Positions 1 through 7,159 of a DNA stretch of 7,647 nucleotides are shown here, in pieces. Position 1 is the stretch's first letter. Each line of letters begins with the position of its first letter. Source of the DNA: Candidatus Calidifonticultor daggyaiensis. Its GTDB lineage: Bacteria > Actinomycetota > Humimicrobiia > Humimicrobiales > Humimicrobiaceae. Location of the stretch: assembly GCA_015661035.1 (NCBI GenBank), contig JACVJA010000063.1:1-7647 (forward strand). The letters run 5' to 3'. Both the position numbers and the translations under genes were made by a program. The notes beneath the pieces are model-generated. The model did not search any database. It had not been told where the DNA came from and worked only from the letters and a program-made list of their open reading frames with translations.

Positions 1-1065
1 AAGTTTTGGATTTTTTAAATCGTCATCTTGGGTATTTTTTGGAATTTTTAAATGCAAATATGCTAAATCTGTAGCAACCCTACCTTTTGGAGTTCTTTTT
101 ATAAAACCTAACTGTAAAAGATATGGCTCATAAACATCTTCAATTGTATCTATCTCTTCACCTATTGAAACAGCTATTGTTCCAACTCCAACTGGACCGC
201 CATTAAATTTGTTAATAATTGTTTTTATAATTTTTTTGTCAATTATGTCTAAACCTTTATCATCAATATCTAGTTTATTTAATGATATTTCTGCAATTTC
301 TTTTGTTATTTTTCCGTCACCACTAGTTATAGCATAATCTCTAACTCTTTTTAAAAGTCTATTTGCAATTCTTGGAGTACCCCTTGAGCGACTAGCAATA
401 GCATAAGCTCCTTCATCATCAATTTCTAATTGAAGAATTTTTGCAGAGCGTAAAATTATTTTTTTTATGCTTTCTATATTATAATAATCAAGTCTTAAGT
501 TTACACCAAATCTATCTCTTAAAGGTGGTGCAATAAGTCCTACTCTTGTAGTAGCACCAATGATTGTAAAAGGCGCAATATCTATTCTTATAGATTTTGC
601 TGATGGTCCTTTTCCAATTATAATGTCGAGCTTAAAATCTTCCATAGCAGGGTATAGTATTTCTTCGATTATTCTATTTAATCTATGCATCTCATCAATA
701 AATAAAACATCAAATCTTTCTAAATTTGTAAGAATGGCAGCAAGGTCTCCAGCTCTTTCAATTGCAGGTCCGCTGGTTACTTTAAAATTAACCCCAAGTT
801 CATTTGCAATTATTTCAGCAAGACAAGTCTTTCCCAAACCTGGAGGACCAGATAAAATAACATGGTCTAAAGGCTGATTTCTTTTTTTAGCAGAATCAAT
901 AAAAACCTTTAAATTATCAATAAGCTTTTCTTGTCCAATAAAATCATTAAAAAATTTAGGACGAAGATTTTTATCAAGTTCTTTATCTTCATTACTATAA
1001 CGTGGATTTACATAATCATAATCTTTTTTATAATCATAATCTTTATCAAAATTCTTAGAATACAT
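1..1065 (-). CDS. ruvB: Holliday junction branch migration ATPase RuvB (3' end outside window)
   Basis: This reading frame has 355 codons from ATG at 1065 and runs off the left edge without a stop. RuvB is the AAA+ hexameric motor that, with RuvA, pumps DNA through Holliday junctions during recombinational repair. Visible motifs are Walker A GPPGLGKT (residues 73-80), Walker B LFIDEMHR (121-128, with Met where Ile is usual), sensor 1 GATTR (170-174), the arginine-finger segment LRDRFG (182-187) and sensor 2 [12 protein letters not shown] (229-240). The winged-helix C-terminal domain ends near the usual GRVAT motif (328-332), so little of the protein is missing. About 30 residues precede the conserved LRPK..NDFIGQ start and include a KDYDY repeat. 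No other Met occurs before residue 126, which supports the chosen start. The ribosome binding site is weak (AAAAG). The gene follows ruvA by 41 bases, consistent with an operon. Confidence 0.96.
   Translation of the reverse strand, partial: MYSKNFDKDYDYKKDYDYVNPRYSNEDKELDKNLRPKFFNDFIGQEKLIDNLKVFIDSAKKRNQPLDHVILSGPPGLGKTCLAEIIANELGVNFKVTSGPAIERAGDLAAILTNLERFDVLFIDEMHRLNRIIEEILYPAMEDFKLDIIIGKGPSAKSIRIDIAPFTIIGATTRVGLIAPPLRDRFGVNLRLDYYNIESIKKIILRSAKILQLEIDDEGAYAIASRSRGTPRIANRLLKRVRDYAITSGDGKITKEIAEISLNKLDIDDKGLDIIDKKIIKTIINKFNGGPVGVGTIAVSIGEEIDTIEDVYEPYLLQLGFIKRTPKGRVATDLAYLHLKIPKNTQDDDLKNPKL
1009..1044 (-). repeat. 18-bp imperfect tandem repeat inside the ruvB 5' end
   Basis: Two adjacent 18-base units (1027-1044 and 1009-1026) match at 16 of 18 positions. 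In the ruvB frame they encode KDYDYK and KDYDYV (residues 8-19). The repeat lies in an N-terminal extension that typical RuvB proteins lack. It looks like a local in-frame duplication, probably by slippage, in a poorly constrained tail. No function can be assigned. Confidence 0.75.
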
Positions 1066-1106
1066 TTATTTACTTTTCAGTATATTATATTTTTATTATT
1101 TTATTA

Positions 1107-1700
1107 TTATATTTTCTTTAAAGCTAATTTTAAAATTTCTTCAGTTTTCTTTTCTAATATATCTTCAATATTTAATTTTTTTAAAACCTCATTTATTTCA
1201 AAATTTGTATAACCTAATGTTTTTAATGCTTCTCTTATTTCAAATATTTTTTCGTTCTCTACAAAATTAAAACCAATAGTTTTTTCTATTAGCTGTTCAT
1301 CTTCTATTTTATCTTTTATTTCTATTATAATACGTTCAGCCAGTTTTTTACCTACTCCAGGAATCCTTCTAATTAAATCTACTTCTTTATTAATTATAAT
1401 CTTTTTTAATTCAGCAACAGAATATATAGACAAAGCACTTAATGCTATTTTTATTGAAATACCAGGTACGTTAACTAATTTTAAAAAAAACTCCTTATCT
1501 TTTACGTCCAAAAATCCAATTAATTTAATTTCATCTTCTCTTATATAAGTATGTATAATTAATGTTGCAACATTATTTAAGTTTGGCAGTTTTTCATATG
1601 TTTTACCAGATATTAAAACTTCAAAGCCTATTCCATTAATGTCAATGACTACAAATGAGGGTTTTTTTTCAATTAAATTACCAGTAATTTTTGCAAACAT
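1107..1700 (-). CDS. ruvA: Holliday junction branch migration protein RuvA
   Basis: The gene encodes 197 residues, a normal length for RuvA, which binds four-way DNA junctions as a tetramer and loads RuvB rings. The N-terminal OB-fold starts MFAKITGNL and includes the REDEIKLIGF segment (residues 54-63), which holds the acidic pin (E55, D56) that opens the junction centre. Two helix-hairpin-helix motifs follow: VNVPGISIKIALSAL (about 76-90) and IRRIPGVGKKLAERI (about 110-124). The C-terminal domain that contacts RuvB contains the typical EALKTLGYTNFEI segment (about 157-169). ATG at 1700 gives the standard start, but no convincing Shine-Dalgarno is seen; only a distant AGAG lies about 20 bases upstream. 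It sits 93 bases after ruvC and 41 before ruvB on the same strand, so co-transcription is likely. I see no anomaly in the protein. Confidence 0.97.
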   Translation of the reverse strand: MFAKITGNLIEKKPSFVVIDINGIGFEVLISGKTYEKLPNLNNVATLIIHTYIREDEIKLIGFLDVKDKEFFLKLVNVPGISIKIALSALSIYSVAELKKIIINKEVDLIRRIPGVGKKLAERIIIEIKDKIEDEQLIEKTIGFNFVENEKIFEIREALKTLGYTNFEINEVLKKLNIEDILEKKTEEILKLALKKI

Positions 1701-1751
1701 AAATATAAAATTAAAAAAACTCTAAATAATTAAAGATACGTTTATTAAATA

Positions 1752-1778
1752 ACTATACTTATTTTATAATAATATCAA
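1752..1778 (-). promoter_or_regulatory. possible weak promoter upstream of ruvA
   Basis: In the 93-base ruvC-ruvA gap the minus strand shows TTGATA (1778-1773), a 15-base spacer and TATAGT (1757-1752). Each hexamer matches the sigma-70 consensus at five of six positions, but the spacer is shorter than the preferred 17, and such matches are common in AT-rich DNA. It could give ruvAB an internal start. Confidence 0.25.
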
Positions 1779-1793
1779 ATGTTAAATACTTCT

Positions 1794-2342
1794 TTAGCTA
1801 AAATTTATCTTACTGTAAAATTTTTGATTTGATGCATGACAAACAGCAATACCCATTGCATCCCAAGCATCATCTATAGAAGGGAAAAAACTGTCCTTTA
1901 CTTTTAAAATCATCTTTAACATATACTTTATTTGTTTTTTTGTAGCTTTTCCATATCCAACAATTGAATTTTTAACCTGTAAAGGAGTATATTCATAAAT
2001 ATCAATATCCCTATTAGTGGCCGCCAGCATTACAACACCTCTTGCAGCACCAATTAACATAGCTGTTTTTGTATTAACATTAAAGAAAATATCCTCAATT
2101 GCCAAACAACTGGGATTATACTCCTCAATAAACTTATCTATTGAAAAATATATCTCTTTAAGCCTTTTGCATAAAGGTAAGTTATTCTTGGTAACTATAC
2201 AATCACTTAAGACTGCCATAAAATTATCATTTACAACATCTAATATTGCTACTCCTGTAGTTTCTATTCCAGGATCTACCCCAATCACTCTGATATTATC
2301 TCTTCTATTACCTATTATTGGATTTTCATTATTCATTAACAT
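1794..2342 (-). CDS. ruvC: crossover junction endodeoxyribonuclease RuvC
   Basis: RuvC is the dimeric metal-dependent resolvase that nicks Holliday junctions symmetrically after RuvAB branch migration. The 182-residue product has an RNase H-like fold with the four catalytic acids visible: D23 in GVDPG, E83 in AIEDIFF, and D158 and D161 in DDAWDAMGIAVCH. Some 16 extra residues precede the usual IRVIGVDPG start. The ATG at 2342 overlaps the yebC stop as TAATG, a classic translational coupling arrangement. A second in-frame ATG at 2336 lies eight bases after an AGGA (2348-2345), a better ribosome binding spacing than the two bases before the first ATG, so the true start may be 2336. That choice changes only two residues. 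The gene sits between yebC and ruvA on one strand, as in many bacteria. Confidence 0.96.
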   Translation of the reverse strand: MLMNNENPIIGNRRDNIRVIGVDPGIETTGVAILDVVNDNFMAVLSDCIVTKNNLPLCKRLKEIYFSIDKFIEEYNPSCLAIEDIFFNVNTKTAMLIGAARGVVMLAATNRDIDIYEYTPLQVKNSIVGYGKATKKQIKYMLKMILKVKDSFFPSIDDAWDAMGIAVCHASNQKFYSKINFS

Positions 2343-3094
2343 TATCCTACTTCTTGCAATATTTCTTCAGTTATTTCGATATTTGAATACACATTTTGTA
2401 TGTCATCATGGTCATCAAGTGCATTAATTAATTTTAAGACCCTTTCTGCATCTTTTTTTGAAACTTCAACCGTAGTTTTAGGTATGTAAGTAATTTCAGC
2501 AGATTTAATTTCTATTTTTAATTGGTCTAGTTTTCTTTTCACATTCATAAATTCTGATGGGTTAGTTTTAATTTCAAACATTCCGGAATCCTCTTCAATA
2601 TCTTCTGCACCAGCATCTATTACTTCAAGCATAAAATTTTCTTCATCTGTAACTTTTTCTTTATCTACTAAAAGTAATCCTTTTCTTTCAAATAACCAGC
2701 TTACGCAACCCGTTTCTCCTAGGTTCCCTCCATTCTTTGAAAAAATATTTCGAATTTCAGCAGCTGTTCTATTTCTGTTTTCAGTCATGGCTTCAACCAT
2801 TATAGCTGTACCACCAGGTCCATAACCTTCATACATTATAGTTTCATATTTTTCCCCTTCAAGCTCACCCAGACCTCTTTTTATTGCTCTTTCTATGTTT
2901 TCCATAGGCATGTTATATTCTTTAGCCTTTTCAATAGCATTTGCTAACATAAAATTGTTTTCTGGATCACCGCTACCGCCTTCTCTTGCCGCTATTGTAA
3001 TGCTTTTTGAAAGTTTTCCAAAAATATTTCCCTTTTTAGCATCTTCTTTTGCTTTTTTATGCTTTATTGAATGCCATTTTGAATGACCAGACAT
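2342..3094 (-). CDS. yebC: YebC/PmpR/TACO1 family protein
   Basis: This is a 250-residue member of the YebC family, of standard length. It begins with the hallmark MSGHSKWHSIKHKK and carries YEGYGPGG (residues 88-95) and the NRTAAEIR and GGNLGETGCVSW segments. The family was first described as DNA-binding transcriptional regulators (YebC/PmpR). Mitochondrial TACO1 and more recent bacterial work link it to translation, including relief of ribosome stalling. The sequence cannot tell which role applies here. I start at ATG 3094 because GGAG lies six bases upstream and the family begins at MSGHSKW. A TTG at 3106 is in frame but is followed directly by the GGAG, so it is the leader and not coding. 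The 3' end overlaps ruvC by one base, coupling the two. The gap to pdxT upstream is 147 bases. Confidence 0.95.
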   Translation of the reverse strand: MSGHSKWHSIKHKKAKEDAKKGNIFGKLSKSITIAAREGGSGDPENNFMLANAIEKAKEYNMPMENIERAIKRGLGELEGEKYETIMYEGYGPGGTAIMVEAMTENRNRTAAEIRNIFSKNGGNLGETGCVSWLFERKGLLLVDKEKVTDEENFMLEVIDAGAEDIEEDSGMFEIKTNPSEFMNVKRKLDQLKIEIKSAEITYIPKTTVEVSKKDAERVLKLINALDDHDDIQNVYSNIEITEEILQEVG

Positions 3095-3143
3095 TTTTTT
3101 CTCCAATTCTTAAAAATTGATAATTAAAAACTAATAAATATAG

Positions 3144-3157
3144 AATAAAATTTTATT
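3144..3157. repeat. 14-bp perfect palindrome upstream of yebC
   Basis: AATAAAATTTTATT is perfectly self-complementary about a centre at 3150/3151. It sits about 50 bases upstream of the yebC ATG and downstream of the possible -10 box at 3181-3176, so it would fall in the yebC leader RNA. It has no loop and no G or C, so a stable hairpin is unlikely. It could be a protein-binding site or a chance product of AT richness. Confidence 0.3.
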
Positions 3158-3175
3158 TTTAAAAAAAAATCAAGT

Positions 3176-3181
3176 ATTATA
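3176..3181 (-). promoter_or_regulatory. possible -10 box for yebC
   Basis: An exact TATAAT occurs on the minus strand at 3181-3176, about 80 bases before the yebC start. There is no good -35 match 16 to 18 bases upstream (only T-rich hexamers). It could provide a secondary start for yebC-ruvCAB within the pdxT-yebC gap. Exact matches are expected by chance in DNA of this composition. Confidence 0.25.
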
Positions 3182-3241
3182 AAAATAACTTAGTGACTTT
3201 AAAAAATTCATAACTTAAAATTATTAATTAATATGAAAAGA

Positions 3242-4048
3242 TTAATTAAAATTTATCATATTCTTTGCTTTTTTAATTATATCTAAAAAGTAATAATGTA
3301 TCCTTAAATCATCAGTAAGTTCAGGATGAAAAGCACAAACTAATACATTATCCTGTTGAGCAAGTACTGCTTTGCCATCTAACTCTGCTAGTACCTTAAC
3401 GTTTTTACCAAAACTTAATATTTTTGGCGCCCTAATAAATATAGCATTAAATTTCCTATTATTTTGACCTTTTATCAAAATATTATTTATATCTATATTA
3501 TTATTTGCAAATTTTTTAATATTTTTATCTGCATCACTATTTAAATTTTTTACATTATAATTTAACTTACTATCTATTTTTAATTCTATTGCGTGTTCAA
3601 AACTATCAATTTGTCTTCCATATGCATTTCTATCAACACATATATCTATTAGACCTAAACCAAAATTAAACCCTACAATTTCTTTTGCTAAAAGAATTAA
3701 ACCTGCACATGTTCCAAAAATTGGTTTATTTGATTTATAAAAATCATAAATATGGGTTTTAAAGTTATATTTTTCAATTAATTTTATTATTGTTGTGCTT
3801 TCACCTCCTGGTATAATTAACCCATCTATAAGAGATAACTGTTTTGGAAGACGAACCTGTATAGCTTTAGCACCACACCTCTTAACTGCTTCAATATGTT
3901 CTCTAAAAGCACCTTGTAGCGCTAAAACGCCTACAGTTAAATCTGAATAATCATAATTTGGCTTTTTTAACAAAGTACTATAATTATTGTTATAACTATT
4001 GTTTTCTTTAATTTTTTTTATTAATAGATTTGTATATTTTTCATTCAT
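3242..4048 (-). CDS. pdxT: pyridoxal 5'-phosphate synthase glutaminase subunit PdxT, enlarged
   Basis: PdxT is the class I glutamine amidotransferase that releases ammonia from glutamine and channels it to PdxS for vitamin B6 synthesis. The family core begins at TVGVLALQG (residues 38-46). It includes PGGEST (80-85), the nucleophile C114 in FGTCAG, VDRNAYGRQIDSFE (138-151), FIRAP (204-208) and the H241/E243 pair in FHPELT, so the catalytic triad is intact. At 268 residues it is much longer than the usual 185-200. About 37 residues rich in Asn, Lys and Tyr precede the core, and about 40 residues (157-198) rich in Asn, Asp and Lys are inserted between the SFE and FIRAP motifs. The ATG at 4048 is the only Met before the core and has no clear Shine-Dalgarno, so the start is less certain than for the neighbours. 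It follows pdxS by 103 bases. Confidence 0.94.
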   Translation of the reverse strand: MNEKYTNLLIKKIKENNSYNNNYSTLLKKPNYDYSDLTVGVLALQGAFREHIEAVKRCGAKAIQVRLPKQLSLIDGLIIPGGESTTIIKLIEKYNFKTHIYDFYKSNKPIFGTCAGLILLAKEIVGFNFGLGLIDICVDRNAYGRQIDSFEHAIELKIDSKLNYNVKNLNSDADKNIKKFANNNIDINNILIKGQNNRKFNAIFIRAPKILSFGKNVKVLAELDGKAVLAQQDNVLVCAFHPELTDDLRIHYYFLDIIKKAKNMINFN

Positions 4049-4083
4049 AATATTTTTTAGAAATTTACATAAAAGATTTTTAA

Positions 4084-4126
4084 TACTTTATCAAAAACTA
4101 TAAAGTAAATATTAATTTTATACTTT
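4084..4126 (-). other. possible alternative hairpins in the pdxS-pdxT gap
   Basis: TACTTTAT (4084-4091) and ATAAAGTA (4100-4107) form a perfect 8-bp inverted repeat around an 8-base loop. A third element, TACTTT (4121-4126), can pair with AAAGTA at 4102-4107 instead, giving mutually exclusive stems in the minus-strand transcript just before pdxT. The stems have one G-C pair each and no clean T-run follows, so this is not a standard intrinsic terminator. It may be an attenuator, a processing site or chance. Confidence 0.3.
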
Positions 4127-4151
4127 CTTAAACCTTTATTATTTTATATTC

Positions 4152-5033
4152 TTACCAACCTCTATTTGAAATTGCTTGACTAGGATCCATTCTTCCAACA
4201 CTAATTCCTGCCATAGGAGATCCTAAACCTCTTGAGACTTTTGCTAATATTTCTGGATCATTATAATGAGTTGTAGCTTCAACAATTGCATTTGCCATTT
4301 TTAAAGGATTTTCAGATTTAAATATACCAGAACCCACAAAAATACCATCAGCACCAAGCTGCATAATCATTGCAGCATCTGCTGGTGTTGCAATTCCTCC
4401 AGCAGAAAAATTTACAACTGGCAATTTTTTATTCTCATGCACATATAATACCAATTCATATGGTGCCCCTAATTCTTTTGCTACAGTCATTAGTTCTTCA
4501 ACAGGCAAAGATGCAATTTTGGCAATTTCATCTTTAATTGTTCTTAAATGCTTTACTGCTTCAACTACATCTCCTGTACCAGCTTCTCCTTTAGTTCTAA
4601 TCATTGCTGCACCTTCCCCTATTCTTCTTAAAGCTTCTCCTAAATTAGTAGCACCACAAACAAAAGGTACTTTAAAATTCCATTTATTAACATGATATCT
4701 CTCATCTGCAGGAGTTAAAACTTCACTTTCATCAATATAATCAACACCAATAGCTTCTAAAATTTGTGCTTCTGCAAAATGGCCAATCCTACATTTTGCC
4801 ATAACTGGTATAGACACAGCATCCATAATTTTTAAAATAATTTCCGGGTCTGCCATTCTTGCAACTCCGCCTGCAGCTCTAATATCTGCTGGAACTCTTT
4901 CTAATGCCATAACTGAAACAGCACCTGCTTCCTCAGCAATTTTAGCTTGCTCAACAGTTGTAACGTCCATTATAACCCCACCTTTTAACATTTCTGCAAG
5001 CCCTGACTTTACTTTTATTGTCCCTTTCTCCAT
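4152..5033 (-). CDS. pdxS: pyridoxal 5'-phosphate synthase lyase subunit PdxS
   Basis: PdxS is the (beta/alpha)8-barrel synthase that condenses ribose 5-phosphate (or ribulose 5-phosphate), glyceraldehyde 3-phosphate and ammonia into PLP, working as a dodecamer decorated with PdxT. The 293-residue product is the standard length and very conserved. Catalytic residues are visible: D23 in GGVIMDVTT, the substrate-binding lysine K80 in [12 protein letters not shown], and K148 in [11 protein letters not shown]. The C-terminal half carries [14 protein letters not shown] and GSGIFKS, which form the phosphate-binding region. The start at 5033 is supported by AAGGAG about ten bases upstream. With pdxT next door, the organism makes B6 by the DXP-independent route. 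A consensus -10 box lies just upstream, so pdxS probably heads a transcript that includes pdxT and possibly yebC-ruvCAB. Confidence 0.98.
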   Translation of the reverse strand: MEKGTIKVKSGLAEMLKGGVIMDVTTVEQAKIAEEAGAVSVMALERVPADIRAAGGVARMADPEIILKIMDAVSIPVMAKCRIGHFAEAQILEAIGVDYIDESEVLTPADERYHVNKWNFKVPFVCGATNLGEALRRIGEGAAMIRTKGEAGTGDVVEAVKHLRTIKDEIAKIASLPVEELMTVAKELGAPYELVLYVHENKKLPVVNFSAGGIATPADAAMIMQLGADGIFVGSGIFKSENPLKMANAIVEATTHYNDPEILAKVSRGLGSPMAGISVGRMDPSQAISNRGW

Positions 5034-5061
5034 TTTAATTCAACTCCTTAACAAAAAATTT

Positions 5062-5067
5062 ATTATA
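5062..5067 (-). promoter_or_regulatory. probable -10 box of the pdxST promoter
   Basis: An exact TATAAT, preceded by GGG, lies on the minus strand at 5067-5062, some 30 bases before the pdxS ATG. Transcription would start near 5055 and leave a short leader of about 20 bases containing AAGGAG. The -35 region is poor: TAGAGT, 17 bases upstream, matches at only three positions. Location and the strong -10 make this the best promoter candidate for the pdx genes. Confidence 0.5.
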
Positions 5068-5190
5068 CCCTTTAAATTTATTAAACTCTATAAAACTAAA
5101 GATTCTGTAAAAATTTTACTACAATAATATATAATATAAATAAACCAAAATTAAAACTTTTGCTTTTTAAAACCTAAAGAAAATCGTATA

Positions 5191-6162
5191 TTACTTTTTA
5201 ATTTCTTCAATTATTTGGCTTTCTTTTTTTAAACCAATCCCTAATGCCATTTCTTCCAATCTTCTAATTCTTTCTTCAACTGGAGGATGTGTTTCAAAAA
5301 GACTACCAAATAAACTCCTATTGGTTTTTCCAAAAGGATTTGCAATAAACATGTGTTCATTAGCATTGCTTGCAGTTTTTACTTCACTATACAAACTAAT
5401 TTTTTTTAATGCATTTGCCAATCCAGCTGGATATCTTGTGATAAGAGCTCCACTTGAATCAGCAAGGTATTCCCTTTGTCTGCTAATTGCCAATCTAATT
5501 ATCATTGCTATAAAAGGAGATAATATAATTAACAAAATACCTATCATTAAAAATATTAAATTTAAAATTCCACCAGAATTTTTATTAGAGGACCTTCTTG
5601 AACCTCCGAATAAAAAGCTTCTAAAAATAATGTTAGTGATAATTAAAATCATACCAACAAGAACTGCCATAATTGTTCCAAGCAATATATCATAATTTTT
5701 AATATGCGAAATTTCATGAGCTATTACACCTTTTAATTCCTCATCATTTAAGTTATTAATTAAACCCCTAGTTAGGACAATAACTCCATTTTGAGGATTT
5801 CTACCGGTAGCAAAAGCATTCATCCCACTTTCTTCAATTATAAAAATCTTAGGTGTTGGTATTCCTGCTGCTATAGATAAGCCCTCAACCATGTAAAAAA
5901 CTCTAGGATCTTCATCTCTTGAAAGCAATCTAGCACCAGTTAATGAAATTACAATTTTATCACTATAATAGTAGCTGCTAAAACTTAAAATCAAAGAAAA
6001 AATAAGGGCAAAAATCATCAAAATTATAGAAAATCCTCCACCTAACCCAAATCTATAATCAAGAAAATAGCCTAGTGCAAAACCAAAAGCTGTTATAAAT
6101 ATTACAAACATTATTATAATAAATACTGTTTTCCGTCTGTTGCTGAGGATATACTTGTACAT
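5191..6162 (-). CDS. htpX: HtpX-family membrane zinc metalloprotease
   Basis: HtpX is an M48-family protease of the cytoplasmic membrane that degrades misfolded membrane proteins, often alongside FtsH. The 323-residue product shows the zinc-binding HEISH motif (H149, E150, H153) and the third ligand E231 in SRQREYLADSSGA. Four hydrophobic segments are visible at about 13-35, 43-65, 161-180 and 199-226. The first two precede the catalytic domain and the last two lie between HEISH and the glutamate ligand, as usual for HtpX. The C-terminal THPPVEERIRRLEEM signature (291-305) is complete. AAGAGGTG, about ten bases before ATG 6162, fixes the start. lemA lies 171 bases upstream on the same strand, and this pairing recurs in many bacteria. 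Length and motifs are normal, and no frame break is seen. Confidence 0.96.
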   Translation of the reverse strand: MYKYILSNRRKTVFIIIMFVIFITAFGFALGYFLDYRFGLGGGFSIILMIFALIFSLILSFSSYYYSDKIVISLTGARLLSRDEDPRVFYMVEGLSIAAGIPTPKIFIIEESGMNAFATGRNPQNGVIVLTRGLINNLNDEELKGVIAHEISHIKNYDILLGTIMAVLVGMILIITNIIFRSFLFGGSRRSSNKNSGGILNLIFLMIGILLIILSPFIAMIIRLAISRQREYLADSSGALITRYPAGLANALKKISLYSEVKTASNANEHMFIANPFGKTNRSLFGSLFETHPPVEERIRRLEEMALGIGLKKESQIIEEIKK

Positions 6163-6203
6163 TTTTTTTATTCACCTCTTTAAATTCATTTGCACTATTT
6201 AAA

Positions 6204-6215
6204 ATACTTTAGTAT
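6204..6215. repeat. short inverted repeat in the lemA-htpX gap
   Basis: ATACT, a two-base spacer and AGTAT form a short dyad, set within two copies of TGCA at 6191-6194 and 6215-6218. It lies about 45 bases upstream of the htpX start. It might be an operator or part of an htpX promoter (CATACT on the minus strand resembles a -10), but neither reading is strong. Nothing else stands out in 6163-6333. Confidence 0.25.
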
Positions 6216-6333
6216 GCACATCCTTTTTAAAAATTAAAATCAACATTCAAATTAAAACCTTCAACTAAAATACATTATTTATTTTTTACAAATATTATTT
6301 ATTAACTAATTTAATTAATTTTTTACCAATCAA

Positions 6334-6912
6334 TTAAAATTTTACTTTAACAGGTTCTCTAATCTCTTTAGCTAAAGCTTCTTCTATTTCAAAATAATCT
6401 CTTGGGGTAAATTTAAACCAACCAGCAAAAATATTTCCAGGAAAGGTTTGAATTTTTGTATTATATTGCAATACCGAGTCATTATAAAATTGCCTTGCAT
6501 AAGCAATATTACTTTCAATTCCATTTAATTGCTCCATTAGCCTTGTAAAATGCTGATCTGCTTTTAGATTTGGATATTGTTCAGCAACGGCAAATAAAGA
6601 CTTTAATGTTGAAGTAATCATATTTTCTGCTTTAGACTGTTCGCTTACACTTTTTGCTTCAATACCTAAATTTCTTGCCTTAATCACTCTTTCTAAAGTT
6701 TCTTTTTCATGAGCAGCATATCCCTTTACTGTTTCTACTAAATTTGGTATCAAATCATATCTTTTTCTTAACTGCACATCTATTTGAGACCATGCATTAT
6801 CAATTCTGTTTCTTAATGTAATAATACTATTATAAATACCTATACCTATAAGCAAAAAAATAACTAACAAACCAACAAGAATAACAATTGGCAGAATAAT
6901 TGCTGCAAGCAT
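6334..6912 (-). CDS. lemA: LemA family protein
   Basis: LemA proteins are small membrane-anchored helical proteins of unclear biochemical role, commonly encoded next to HtpX. The 192-residue product has one hydrophobic N-terminal anchor (about residues 4-27) followed by a family-typical helical domain: [18 protein letters not shown] (27-44), then [20 protein letters not shown] (48-67), where each helix turn is strongly conserved. It ends with the characteristic [12 protein letters not shown] and YFEIEEA segments and the terminal PVKVKF, so it is complete. Start ATG 6912 is preceded by AAGGAGG (6924-6918), the strongest ribosome binding site in the window. With no other gene upstream on this strand, it probably leads a lemA-htpX transcript. 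A link to envelope protein quality control with HtpX is inferred from context. Confidence 0.95.
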   Translation of the reverse strand: MLAAIILPIVILVGLLVIFLLIGIGIYNSIITLRNRIDNAWSQIDVQLRKRYDLIPNLVETVKGYAAHEKETLERVIKARNLGIEAKSVSEQSKAENMITSTLKSLFAVAEQYPNLKADQHFTRLMEQLNGIESNIAYARQFYNDSVLQYNTKIQTFPGNIFAGWFKFTPRDYFEIEEALAKEIREPVKVKF

Positions 6913-6949
6913 AACAACCTCCTTATATAATTTTTTTTATTTTATTAAT

Positions 6950-6983
6950 TTTTTATATTATTCTATTTTTTATATTATTCTAT
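6950..6983. repeat. perfect 17-bp tandem duplication upstream of lemA
   Basis: The 17-base unit TTTTTATATTATTCTAT occurs twice without a gap (6950-6966 and 6967-6983), with no mismatch. On the minus strand each copy contains TAGAAT, a one-mismatch -10 hexamer, about 50 to 70 bases before the lemA start. It could duplicate a promoter element or a binding site, or be slippage in AT-rich DNA. Confidence 0.7.
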
Positions 6984-7121
6984 ATTAGCTGTTAATATTG
7001 TATTTATTTTATTTTAAATATTACTTAGAGTTTTACTATTATAAATCCACTTATAAATGCATCTTTATAAAATTATATTAATTTTAATCCTGTTTTACTA
7101 TTTTTAAATTATAACATATTA

Positions 7122-7149
7122 AACATAGAAAAAATTTAAAAAATGTCAA
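7122..7149 (-). promoter_or_regulatory. possible promoter toward lemA
   Basis: The minus strand shows an exact TTGACA (7149-7144), a 16-base spacer and TATGTT (7127-7122, four of six matches). A perfect TATAAT also occurs farther on at 7113-7108, but about 30 bases from the TTGACA. If used, the leader to lemA would be about 200 bases. The exact -35 is notable in such DNA, but the assignment is tentative. Confidence 0.35.
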
Positions 7150-7159
7150 ACTATTTATT

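Noticed and set aside
560..877. Plus-strand open frame of 105 codons
   Set aside because: It lies wholly opposite ruvB, whose Walker A and sensor motifs are clear on the minus strand. The plus-strand product has no recognisable features.
931..1212. Plus-strand open frame rich in Ile and Phe
   Set aside because: It spans the ruvB start, the gap and the ruvA end in antisense. Its hydrophobic look comes from AT-rich codons, not from a real membrane protein.
2017..2427. Plus-strand open frame of 136 codons
   Set aside because: It is antisense to ruvC and the end of yebC, both of which have intact family motifs.
2895..3086. Plus-strand open frame of 63 codons
   Set aside because: It is antisense to the highly conserved yebC N-terminus and has no convincing ribosome binding site.
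3095..3106. TTG start at 3106 for yebC
   Set aside because: The bases that would be codons two to four contain the GGAG ribosome binding site for ATG 3094, where the family begins.
5112..5180. Intrinsic terminator after htpX
   Set aside because: Only a CAAAA/TTTTG five-pair stem with no stable GC base and no following T-run could be found.
5321..5695. Plus-strand open frame of 124 codons
   Set aside because: It is antisense to htpX, which has the complete zinc site on the minus strand.
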